Positions 1 to 4,822 of a stretch of 7,553 bases of DNA are shown piece after piece (positions within the stretch are counted from its first letter, which is position 1; every line of letters starts with the position of its first letter). The DNA is from Alphaproteobacteria bacterium (GTDB lineage: Bacteria > Pseudomonadota > Alphaproteobacteria > Rhizobiales > Aestuariivirgaceae): contig JAGRLX010000375.1 in the NCBI GenBank assembly GCA_020441605.1, positions 5,128 through 12,680 of the forward strand, in the 5' to 3' direction. A model generated the notes under the pieces. The model saw only the letters and a list, made by a program, of their open reading frames with translations. It was not told the DNA's origin and did not search any database. The position numbers and the translations under genes are program-made.

Positions 1-1
1 C

Positions 2-193
2 TGTCCTGCGACTTCGGTTGCGGGCTGCACCGCGAAGCGGCCGGAACGTCAAGAGGAGGAGTTCTTCGATTACGAAAACTTGCAGTCCTTCAAGCTGCCG
101 AAGGTGCGAGGCGTTGAAATGAAAAGGTCCGTATGGGAAGGGCGGAACGATAGGAAGGAAACAATCGCTGAGGCCAAACGGGCGAGCGCATGA
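2..193 (+). CDS. C-terminal part of an unrecognised protein, open at the left edge
   Basis: One frame stays open from the first bases of the window to a TGA at 191-193, giving 63 residues with no start codon needed inside the window. The latter part reads like a genuine soluble C-terminus, rich in charged residues (a run of three Glu followed by FFDYENLQSF, then KRSVWEGRNDRKE and an Ala/Lys-rich end). I do not recognise the family. An AGGAGG-like stretch at 54-61 could be a Shine-Dalgarno, but no ATG lies at a suitable distance; the in-frame ATG at 119 would leave only 24 residues. The first ~15 residues are less convincing, and another frame is also open up to about 115, so the true frame at the extreme left edge is uncertain. 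It could also be a gene remnant. Confidence 0.35.
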   Translation, partial: CPATSVAGCTAKRPERQEEEFFDYENLQSFKLPKVRGVEMKRSVWEGRNDRKETIAEAKRASA

Positions 194-436
194 TGCACGC
201 CGGGCTATGGAAGGGCATCTGTGGAAATTGCAGAAGCTTAAGGATTGCGCTGCGATGCGATGTCGAAAGCGGTTCAATCTGACAGAATAGTCTTGAGGGC
301 GCGTGCCGCGTGCGGCAGCACCGGGCTCTAGCGTCCGCCGCCGAGGCTACGGCACGACGCCCGAACCCGCGCAGATCCCGCCGTACGGGAAGCGCGGTTT
401 CGGCCCATCCGGGTGACGATCCCTCGCGCGTAATTC

Positions 437-598
437 GTGCAGCGTGCCGCTGCGCACTTCTCTTTCCTTTGGGGCCTGCGGCCCCTGCGCCGTCAAGGCC
501 AGGGCAAGTGCCGCCGGCCGTATCCCCGTCTTTCGCCGGCTCCGTGGCGCGGCTGCCAAGACGGGCGATCCCCCTCGGCCGCCGGCAGTCTTGACGGC
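437..598 (+). other. Nested inverted repeats, candidate structured RNA element
   Basis: Several stems follow one another. GTGCAGCG (437-444) pairs with CGCT(gc)GCAC (448-457) around a TGC loop. GGGGCC (471-476) pairs with GGCCCC (480-485). An outer arm GCCGTCAAG (489-497) pairs exactly with CTTGACGGC (590-598). Inside it, CGGCCG (515-520) can pair with CGGCCG (576-581), and CCCGTCTT (525-532) pairs with AAGACGGG (558-565). The three inner arms are collinear and nested, as in a single long branched hairpin of about 110 nt. It lies 70-230 nt upstream of the 99-aa gene and on its strand. A regulatory leader or small RNA is possible; I do not recognise a named RNA family. Confidence 0.4.
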
Positions 599-629
599 GG
601 CTCCCCCGCTCATTGGCGCGGGCCTAGTC

Positions 630-652
630 GGTTGCATGCGCAACCCATTTTT
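630..652 (+). terminator. Terminator-like hairpin in the leader of the 99-aa gene (attenuator?)
   Basis: GGTTGC (630-635), loop ATGC, GCAACC (640-645), then CCA and five T (648-652). The stem is short (6 bp) and the T-run starts three bases after it, so termination would be modest. It lies only five bases before the Shine-Dalgarno GAGGGG (658-663) of the gene at 669. It would therefore either end transcripts coming from the left or attenuate readthrough into that gene. Confidence 0.4.
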
Positions 653-668
653 GAATTGAGGGGATCAC

Positions 669-968
669 ATGATGACAACGACAACTGATCTAAAGGACTT
701 TGGATTTCGCGAACTGCGGATGGCAGCTGACCTGCTTTCAGACTATTGCGAGAGTCCGCCTGATTTTCTTGGCTCCGGCGTCTATCTGATGATGAACACC
801 CATAGCGGCTACGTCTTTCTGACCGACGAAGATTTCAATGTCGCGATGATGAATGGCGACAAGCTGGAGCAGTTTCACTCCTGCCCTGAATGCGGTGCGG
901 AGGGCTTCGCCGAGGACATGCCGGACAGCCCATGCTGTCAGCGCTACCTTGAAGACGTGGGAGCCTGA
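669..968 (+). CDS. 99-aa small protein with C-terminal CxxC/CC zinc-binding-like motif
   Basis: The protein is small and acidic, with an N-terminal helical half (about residues 8-28) and a central segment around GSGVYLMMNTHSGYVFLTDED that looks like beta strands. A C-terminal cluster C72-P-E-C75 and C89-C90 could bind zinc. The start is supported by GAGGGG at 658-663; either of the tandem ATGs (669 or 672) has acceptable spacing. I recall similar proteins of unknown function on alphaproteobacterial plasmids and integrative elements, but I cannot name a domain family. It is followed after a single base by a second cysteine-rich reading frame (970-1053), which suggests a two-gene unit. Its long structured leader suggests post-transcriptional control. 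The function is unknown. Confidence 0.8.
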   Translation: MMTTTTDLKDFGFRELRMAADLLSDYCESPPDFLGSGVYLMMNTHSGYVFLTDEDFNVAMMNGDKLEQFHSCPECGAEGFAEDMPDSPCCQRYLEDVGA

Positions 969-969
969 C

Positions 970-1053
970 ATGGCAAGGGTATGCTCGCCGTGCCGGGAAT
1001 ACGACGCTTGCAAGCGAGCCGTCGTTTGTGGACATGCCTGCCAGCGGGTCTAG
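970..1053 (+). CDS. 27-aa cysteine-rich microprotein, coupled to the 99-aa gene
   Basis: An ATG one base after the TGA of the preceding gene (TGA-C-ATG) opens a 27-codon frame ending at TAG 1051-1053. The product has five cysteines: C5 and C8 as CSPC, C14, C20 and C24, with a His at 22 (CGHAC). This is a spacing expected of a tiny zinc-binding or disulfide-rich peptide. A GGGAG at 959-963 sits 6 nt before the ATG, and the one-base gap favours translational coupling. The upstream neighbour also carries a Cys cluster, so the two may share a metal-related or protein-partner role. The stop codon overlaps that of the convergent 64-aa gene. Because the frame is so short, it could be chance, and no homology can be claimed. 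Confidence 0.5.
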   Translation: MARVCSPCREYDACKRAVVCGHACQRV

Positions 1054-1244
1054 TCGTCGGACAGTGGGCAATCGTCCGCTGAACCGAACCTCTCGTAAAG
1101 ATAGCGCTCGACCCTTGCTGCTTCCTCGGAAGCCAGAAACCGTTCGATACCTCCCGGAATTTTGGAGTCACGTACAAAATCGCGCATGGCCTGCTTGAAG
1201 ATTTCCGACCTCTGGGCGACAAAGAAATGGTGTTTAAGCGTCAT
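1050..1244 (-). CDS. 64-aa small helical protein, unknown function
   Basis: The frame begins at ATG 1244 with a near-ideal Shine-Dalgarno GAGGAGGA (1258-1251) six bases upstream, which is the main reason for accepting it. The product is predicted to be mostly helical, with a basic, aromatic N-terminus (MTLKHHFF), a middle segment around FKQAMRDFVRD, a helix FLASEEAARVERYLYERF and an acidic tail. There is no signal peptide, membrane segment or recognisable DNA-binding motif. A TAGAAT -10 box and a 20-bp palindrome lie just upstream (1266-1306), so it probably has its own regulated promoter and a very short leader. Its stop codon overlaps that of the convergent 27-aa frame in a CTAG. I do not recognise the family; small size and tight control would fit an accessory regulator or antitoxin-like protein, but nothing proves this. 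Confidence 0.75.
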   Translation of the reverse strand: MTLKHHFFVAQRSEIFKQAMRDFVRDSKIPGGIERFLASEEAARVERYLYERFGSADDCPLSDD

Positions 1245-1250
1245 TGCGAA

Positions 1251-1294
1251 TCCTCCTCAGCCCAAATTCTAGCACGCTGCGTTACTCTGCATAC
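1251..1294 (-). promoter_or_regulatory. Promoter and ribosome binding site of the 64-aa gene
   Basis: On the minus strand, a TAGAAT -10 box (1271-1266) is followed by 7 nt and then GAGGAGGA (1258-1251), with ATG at 1244. The -35 position (about 1294-1289, GTATGC) is a poor match to consensus and lies inside the palindrome at 1287-1306. This is typical of a promoter whose polymerase access depends on a bound regulator. The expected transcript begins essentially at the Shine-Dalgarno. Confidence 0.45.
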
Positions 1295-1306
1295 GGACGT
1301 ATGCAG
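1287..1306. promoter_or_regulatory. 20-bp palindrome, candidate operator
   Basis: Nine-base arms CTGCATACG (1287-1295) and CGTATGCAG (1298-1306) are perfect inverted copies around a 2-bp GA spacer, as expected for a dimeric DNA-binding protein. It covers the -35 region of the 64-aa gene. Its left half plus centre, CTGCATACGGAC, recurs with one change (CTGTATACGGAC) at 3327-3338, upstream of another minus-strand promoter. No regulator gene is obviously paired with it; the HTH protein encoded at 4512-3364 is one possible candidate. Confidence 0.55.
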
Positions 1307-1370
1307 GGCGGATGCCGGTAGCGTGCGTCTTGGAAAGGGGAGGCTAGGCATGGTGCTTCCGCCGTTTGCG

Positions 1371-1712
1371 CTAGCTACCGCAGGCCTTGTTCAAAACAAC
1401 AATCAGAACCTGCACCGGCTGCTTGTCTGGAAACGCAAACATAGCGTCGACGACGCGCTTGAGCGTCGCTTCGTCCCGGTAGAACGCATTGTTGATGCAA
1501 CTCGCCTGCTCCCGGTTGCCCTGGAGGACAGCCTGGTAAGAGAGCATGTCGACCATGCCAGTAATGTAGCCGTTGCTCGCTTCGTCGCTTAAGCCTGTCA
1601 TAAGCTCATTTGCAGTAATAGCGCGCCCTGCGCTCGGCAGAAGCGCCAGTGTTATGACAACGGTGGCCGATATAACATGAGATAGTCTTGGAACAAATGG
1701 AGCCTTTATTAT
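1371..1712 (-). CDS. Secreted Rap1a/Tai-like immunity-family protein, start codon unresolved
   Basis: From ATG 1601 the frame gives 76 residues ending at TAG 1373-1371. The same frame stays open upstream to 1766 and encodes an evident signal peptide: Arg-Leu-Ser-His, a hydrophobic core VISATVVITLALL, then PSAGRA with likely cleavage before ITANEL. The mature part has NGYITGMVD, a Cys in REQASC, a stretch like LKRVVDAMFAFPDKQPVQVLIVVLNKAC, and a C-terminal Cys. This resembles the pattern of the Rap1a/Tai family, periplasmic proteins that include immunity factors against type VI secretion amidases. The usual first Cys before GYxxG is Ser here. No ATG, GTG or TTG precedes the signal peptide; only ATA codons at 1712/1709 or other rare codons are available, so the start I give is nominal. 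Either a rare start is used or the 5' end has decayed. The family call is from pattern memory and is moderate. Confidence 0.5.
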   Translation of the reverse strand: MIKAPFVPRLSHVISATVVITLALLPSAGRAITANELMTGLSDEASNGYITGMVDMLSYQAVLQGNREQASCINNAFYRDEATLKRVVDAMFAFPDKQPVQVLIVVLNKACGS

Positions 1713-1715
1713 AGT
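1688..1715 (+). promoter_or_regulatory. Possible promoter of the recombinase gene
   Basis: TTGGAA (1688-1693), a 16-bp spacer and TATAGT (1710-1715) fit a sigma70-type promoter reading right, with a start site near 1722 and a ~130-nt leader before ATG 1853. It overlaps the left copy of the 20-bp direct repeat, so recombinase binding could repress it, as in res-site autoregulation. The matches are moderate and other boxes are possible. Confidence 0.3.
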
Positions 1716-1820
1716 TCGTTGTATACGCGTGTTGTCGCTTCTTGTATATTGCGAATCTGCGCCATCTCAGGCGCGCATACACCGTCTTAAGGGGCGTCAA
1801 AAATGGCTCCTTTTTGATAG
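1695..1820. repeat. Repeat-containing region upstream of the recombinase, candidate res/recombination site
   Basis: A 20-bp direct repeat with 16 matching bases lies at 1695-1714 (AAATGGAGCCTTTATTATAG) and 1801-1820 (AAATGGCTCCTTTTTGATAG), 106 bp apart. Between the copies, TTGTATA occurs twice (1719-1725 and 1742-1748), each followed within two bases or fewer by a GCG. The region is AT-richer than its surroundings and ends about 30 bp before the serine recombinase. A ~120-bp array of subsites beside the gene is the usual arrangement of resolvase res sites. The subsite assignment is inference. Confidence 0.35.
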
Positions 1821-1852
1821 GCGGCGTGCGCCACTACGGCGCTCAGGCAACA

Positions 1853-2461
1853 ATGAAAAGAGAGAACGGCCGGGACCCAACCCGGCAACATACGCGGCTG
1901 ATTGGCTACGCGCGTGTCTCCACGGAGGACCAAAGCCTGCATTTGCAGATCGATGCGCTGCGCGCTGCTGAATGTAAGGCGATCTATCGCGACAACGGGG
2001 TGTCGGGCGTTGCCGCAAAGCGTCTCGGGCTCGCGAAGGCTCTGAAAGTGCTCCGACACGGAGACGTGCTCGTAACATGGAAGCTGGACCGGCTGGGCCG
2101 AAGCCTTGCGGAGCTAATCGCAATCATGGCCGAACTGGAACGGCGTGGCGTTGGCTTTCGCTCGCTCTCGGAATCGATCGACACGACGACACCGGGCGGA
2201 AGATTGGTTTTTCATGTGATGGGTGCGCTCGCTGAGTTTGAACGCGGTCTTGTTAGTGAGCGAACCAAAGCCGGTATGGCGGCCGCCAAAGCGCGGGGCG
2301 TGACGCTTGGTCGGCCACCCAAGCTTACAGCCGCGCAGATCGAGGGCGCACGGCGCAGCATCGAGTCAAACACGGTGACGGCAAGGGACCTGGCGAACAG
2401 TCTTGGTGTAACGCCGCTTACTTTGGCCCGTGCATTGAAGCGGCGGGAAGGGGACCGCTGA
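1853..2461 (+). CDS. Serine site-specific recombinase (resolvase/invertase family)
   Basis: This 202-aa protein has the standard small-resolvase length and order. The N-terminal catalytic domain contains YARVSTEDQSL (nucleophile Ser23, Arg21 beside it). It is followed by a conserved WKLDRLGRS loop (Arg80, Arg83 catalytic), TTTPGGRLVFHVMGALAEFER and the long E helix SERTKAGMAAAKARG. GRPPK then leads into a C-terminal helix-turn-helix (about 157-196, ARDLANSLGVTPLTLARAL). Such enzymes cut DNA through a phosphoserine link and resolve cointegrates or invert segments. ATG 1853 places the Ser motif at the normal distance from the N-terminus; a TTG at 1742 would add 37 unconserved residues. The Shine-Dalgarno is weak (AGG at 1845-1847). 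No transposase gene is adjacent, so it may serve element resolution, inversion or plasmid stability. Its last 44 bases overlap the convergent 283-aa gene. Confidence 0.93.
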   Translation: MKRENGRDPTRQHTRLIGYARVSTEDQSLHLQIDALRAAECKAIYRDNGVSGVAAKRLGLAKALKVLRHGDVLVTWKLDRLGRSLAELIAIMAELERRGVGFRSLSESIDTTTPGGRLVFHVMGALAEFERGLVSERTKAGMAAAKARGVTLGRPPKLTAAQIEGARRSIESNTVTARDLANSLGVTPLTLARALKRREGDR

Positions 2462-3269
2462 CCGGCGGCTCCGGTTCGGGCAGCGCAGCAAAGTCGTCTG
2501 CCGCAATCTCAGACGCAGCAGCGCCAAAAGCGCTGCTCACTTGGCCCGAGCCCGTCGACTCTTTATCCGCTGCGAGATGAGCGCCCTCTCCAGCTCCCGA
2601 GTGCGATGGCAAATGGGCAATTATCGAAGCTGGTGGACTCTTGATTCCAGCTTCATACTCATCAAGTTCGCCTCGCGTCATGTCGCCCTGCGCAAGCCGG
2701 TCCTTGGCAGGCTCGATATAGTGCGCCCTGTAGTCTAGGATGGTCTTCCGATCCGCTTTCAGTGCGGACAGATTGTCAAACGCTCCTTTGACTTCAGAAA
2801 GCTCCGGCGTCTCCGCCGGCAAGTCATCGGCCCGCATGAATTCGACTCTCTTCCCATCTTCCTCCGCGACCGCGCCGCCGTCACGGTAGACCTTCGCATT
2901 CCGGCCATCCGGCATCGTCAGGGAGAAAGCGCGTTCGCGAACATCTTCAAGCTGCTCCTCGGCCTCACGCAGCTTCTTCTCGTTTTCGAGAAGCGCCGCC
3001 ATGCTTGCCTCATCGAGCTGTTGGAGGCGTTCGCCAAACGCAGCAACCCGCTCCGGCTCTGCCAGGGCCATTTCCATGAACATGCGCTCGACATCGCGCG
3101 CACGCTCACGCTCGGCTTCTTTCATCTTGGCATGGCGCGCTTGGCTGGCTGTGTTGCCGAAAATGCTGGTAACGGAACCGCCGTTGAAGAACAGGGTCTC
3201 AAGCCGCAGCAATAGGTCCTGCGGCGGCGTTGCCATTAGATTGAACTCGTTTATCGGCCTGTCTTTCAA
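2418..3269 (-). CDS. 283-aa soluble coiled-coil protein, unknown function
   Basis: I do not recognise this protein. Residues about 45-115 are a strongly charged coiled coil (ERERARDVERMF, then ENEKKLREAEEQLEDVRER). A small folded segment follows around LTMPDGRNAKVYRDGGAV, then a second helical region (155-215, with LSALKADRKTILDYRAHYIEPAKDRL). The tail is disordered and Ala/Pro/Ser-rich (about 222-283). There are no membrane segments or signal peptide. I choose TTG 3269 as the start: GGAGGGGG at 3283-3276 is well placed, whereas ATG 3290 lies directly against the -10 box and would not be transcribed from that promoter. ATG 3236, giving 272 aa, is a fallback with no good ribosome binding site. 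The gene lies downstream of the HTH protein gene on the same strand but has its own promoter. Its 3' end overlaps the recombinase gene by 44 bp. Confidence 0.8.
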   Translation of the reverse strand: MKDRPINEFNLMATPPQDLLLRLETLFFNGGSVTSIFGNTASQARHAKMKEAERERARDVERMFMEMALAEPERVAAFGERLQQLDEASMAALLENEKKLREAEEQLEDVRERAFSLTMPDGRNAKVYRDGGAVAEEDGKRVEFMRADDLPAETPELSEVKGAFDNLSALKADRKTILDYRAHYIEPAKDRLAQGDMTRGELDEYEAGIKSPPASIIAHLPSHSGAGEGAHLAADKESTGSGQVSSAFGAAASEIAADDFAALPEPEPPVSGPLPAASMHGPK

Positions 3270-3275
3270 TCGGCA

Positions 3276-3320
3276 CCCCCTCCAACTCATATTTTACCAA
3301 ATCCGGCAGTCTTATGTCAA
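3276..3320 (-). promoter_or_regulatory. Sigma70-type promoter and Shine-Dalgarno of the 283-aa gene
   Basis: On the minus strand, a perfect TTGACA -35 (3320-3315) is followed by an 18-bp spacer and TAAAAT (3296-3291, five of six consensus bases). The expected start of transcription is about 3284, immediately before GGAGGGGG (3283-3276). This is the same compact spacing (-10 box, 7 nt, Shine-Dalgarno) as at the 64-aa gene. It decides the gene start in favour of TTG 3269. Confidence 0.65.
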
Positions 3321-3326
3321 AGTAGA

Positions 3327-3338
3327 CTGTATACGGAC
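3327..3338. promoter_or_regulatory. Second copy of the CTGYATACGGAC motif, possible operator
   Basis: CTGTATACGGAC lies 7 bp upstream of the -35 box of the 283-aa gene and matches 11 of 12 bases of the palindrome's left part at 1287-1298. Here the right half-site is degenerate (TAAATC follows), though the core GTATAC is itself palindromic. A site just upstream of -35 would suit an activator. Confidence 0.4.
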
Positions 3339-3363
3339 TAAATCAATGCAGGCCAGACGTTGC

Positions 3364-4512
3364 CTAATCCTTCATGGCGTAAACCTGATGGTCGCTGACA
3401 TGCTGGTCAAACAGCTCGTCGTCTTGCAATGGGTCGACGCTGTCGGCATGGGCGAGGGCCCATGCTTTCCAGTTTGAGAAGTCTTCTGCCTGCGCCCCGG
3501 CCAACTTGCTTTGCTCCACGGCCGAAACGAATGCGCGGATGTCATCGGCAAGCCGCCAGTTCTCGCTGTGGCTGACAAGACGGCGAAACCGGATGACCTC
3601 TCGTTTGCGGTTCATTTGGGCGCGTCGCCGCTCATCCTCAGCTTTCCGTTGGCGTTCTAGTGCTTCGGCCTGTTCGATCCGGCGCAGCCGGATCGCCTCA
3701 TATATCCCCGCGATCTGGGCAATGATTTCATTCAGCTGCTCTTCGAGCGGTGGACCTTCCGATTCGCGCCATTCGCGGTTTCCTATGTAGCGTTCCGTCT
3801 TGATCTTCAGGACCAGTTCCCCCGTCGGCACCTTTTCCTGCCGCCAGTGTTGGACATATCCAAGTTTGGCCTTCTCTTCGTCAGTCAGTTTGTGGCGCAG
3901 CTGCTGGATGCGTTCGTTGAGAAGCAGTTCAAGCTTCTCATCGCCAAGCGCAATGTGGACCTGCCGACGATATGACTCTCCAAAAATCAGCCTATACCCG
4001 CGCGCCTCAAGCGCCTTGAACAGTGCGCTTAGGATGCGAAGCCGCCGCTTGTCCAGCGGGGTCCCATCGATCGGGGTGTATAGCCTGCTCATCCACGGAT
4101 CATGCCGTGCTTGCCGAGCCTCGCGGCGGCTTTCCTGTGTCCAAGAATCGATGATGCGGTGTGGGTTTGCCAGTGTCGCCGGCACCTTGACCGGCTTTCC
4201 CGAATTCCGCTCTCCGTCGATCTTCCCCGTTACGCTCTCCGGGATCGGTGGCGGCGCTGGTCGTGCGGATGGCGGGCTGATGGTGACCGTTGCGGGCGTA
4301 TCCGCTGTCGCGGGCGGCAATGGGGTCTTCCTGACGTTGTGTCCTGCTTGTTGCTTGGCCCAATAGCCTTGCGGCGGCACGGGCACGTTCGCACGTTTGC
4401 AGGCCTTCTTGAGCCCATTGCCCGAGATCCCAAAGCGTGCGCCGAGCTTGGTCATCGGCTCCGACCACACGAGTTCGTACAGTTCCTCACGCTTAAATGT
4501 CTTCCAGCCCAT
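3364..4512 (-). CDS. 382-aa protein with N-terminal HTH and C-terminal coiled coil, putative DNA-binding
   Basis: Residues about 8-55 match a pattern I know from many proteobacterial hypothetical proteins: REELYELVWSEPMTKLGARFGIS, then GLKKACKRANVPVPPQGYWAKQQAGH. It resembles a helix-turn-helix with a trailing PPxGYW motif. A Pro-rich linker (63-95) follows, then a mixed domain (about 115-250, including RRLRILSALFKALEARGYRLIFGE and a strand-rich GELVLKIKTE). A Glu/Arg-rich coiled coil (about 255-310) and an acidic C-terminus complete the protein. ATG 4512 is chosen because AAGGGAG lies 8 nt upstream and the HTH then begins at the usual distance; the frame stays open to 4872, but that part is GC-rich low-complexity translation. 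It is probably a cytoplasmic DNA-binding protein of an accessory element. Its target is unknown; the shared operator motif downstream is one possibility. Confidence 0.85.
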   Translation of the reverse strand: MGWKTFKREELYELVWSEPMTKLGARFGISGNGLKKACKRANVPVPPQGYWAKQQAGHNVRKTPLPPATADTPATVTISPPSARPAPPPIPESVTGKIDGERNSGKPVKVPATLANPHRIIDSWTQESRREARQARHDPWMSRLYTPIDGTPLDKRRLRILSALFKALEARGYRLIFGESYRRQVHIALGDEKLELLLNERIQQLRHKLTDEEKAKLGYVQHWRQEKVPTGELVLKIKTERYIGNREWRESEGPPLEEQLNEIIAQIAGIYEAIRLRRIEQAEALERQRKAEDERRRAQMNRKREVIRFRRLVSHSENWRLADDIRAFVSAVEQSKLAGAQAEDFSNWKAWALAHADSVDPLQDDELFDQHVSDHQVYAMKD

Positions 4513-4822
4513 TGGTCGCGCTCCCTTGTCGATTTGGTCGCTAACTGCGTCTTTTGTACCGGACAGCGCCCTGGTTCTCTCCTCTGTTCCTTCGCCTGGA
4601 TTGACGTAAGACCAAACGCCAGCATGGCCGGGGTCGCCCGCCGCGCAACGGGTTGCCCGCTCCATTCCCGCGCCATTGCCCCTTCGGGGCGTCGGCGGGT
4701 CCCGTGTTTCCCGTTTCCCCTTGTCACGCCTGCGCGCAGGCGGACGTGCGCGTGCGCGTGCGGTCTCATGCCCCCAGCCCATCTGCGGGGCGTTCAAGTC
4801 AACCCAGACAAAGGAGAGAGAA
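4513..4822. other. Gene-free divergent intergenic region, structured GC-rich right half
   Basis: This gap separates the divergent genes at 4512 (minus) and 4823 (plus), so it must hold promoters for both, but no convincing -35/-10 pair stands out. The right half is very GC-rich and holds small hairpins, a 16-bp palindrome and a GTGCGC tandem run. In both character and position it resembles the leader before the 99-aa gene at 669. Open frames across it are low-complexity. Confidence 0.5.
4649..4764 (+). repeat. Hairpins, 16-bp palindrome and GTGCGC tandem run in the leader of the 80-aa gene
   Basis: CGGG-TTG-CCCG lies at 4649-4659. GCCCC-TTC-GGGGC at 4678-4690 can also form a C(UUCG)G tetraloop in RNA. 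CGCCTGCGCGCAGGCG at 4727-4742 is a perfect palindrome. It is followed from about 4747 by GTGCGC-GTGCGC-GTGCGG. These lie 60-175 nt before ATG 4823 and suggest a structured leader. Confidence 0.4.

Larger units (their letters stand above)
194..668 (+). other. Gene-free, GC-rich, hairpin-rich stretch; probable long leader of the 99-aa gene
   Basis: No frame on either strand looks like protein. The open frames here are low-complexity Arg/Pro/Ala translations of GC-rich DNA and lack plausible ribosome binding sites. The stretch has many inverted repeats: a 6-bp stem at 304-317, an imperfect stem at 437-457, GGGGCC/GGCCCC at 471-485, a nested ~110-nt fold at 489-598 and a terminator-like hairpin at 630-652. 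It ends at the GAGGGG ribosome binding site (658-663) of the gene at 669. The density of stems next to the start codon suggests a structured 5' leader RNA, but GC-rich DNA forms stems easily and no covariation can be judged from one sequence. Confidence 0.5.

Noticed and set aside
310..688. Several overlapping open frames of 70-98 codons on both strands in the GC-rich leader.
   Set aside because: They have Arg/Pro/Ala-rich low-complexity products, no ribosome binding sites and mutual overlap; they arise from GC-rich noncoding DNA.
1606..1800. 64-codon minus-strand frame upstream of the Rap1a-like gene.
   Set aside because: It is in a different frame from the visible signal peptide and has an Arg/Cys/Tyr-rich, unconvincing product.
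1742..1852. Longer recombinase starting at TTG 1742.
   Set aside because: The 37 extra residues lack any resolvase character and fall in the repeat region; ATG 1853 gives the usual length and motif position.
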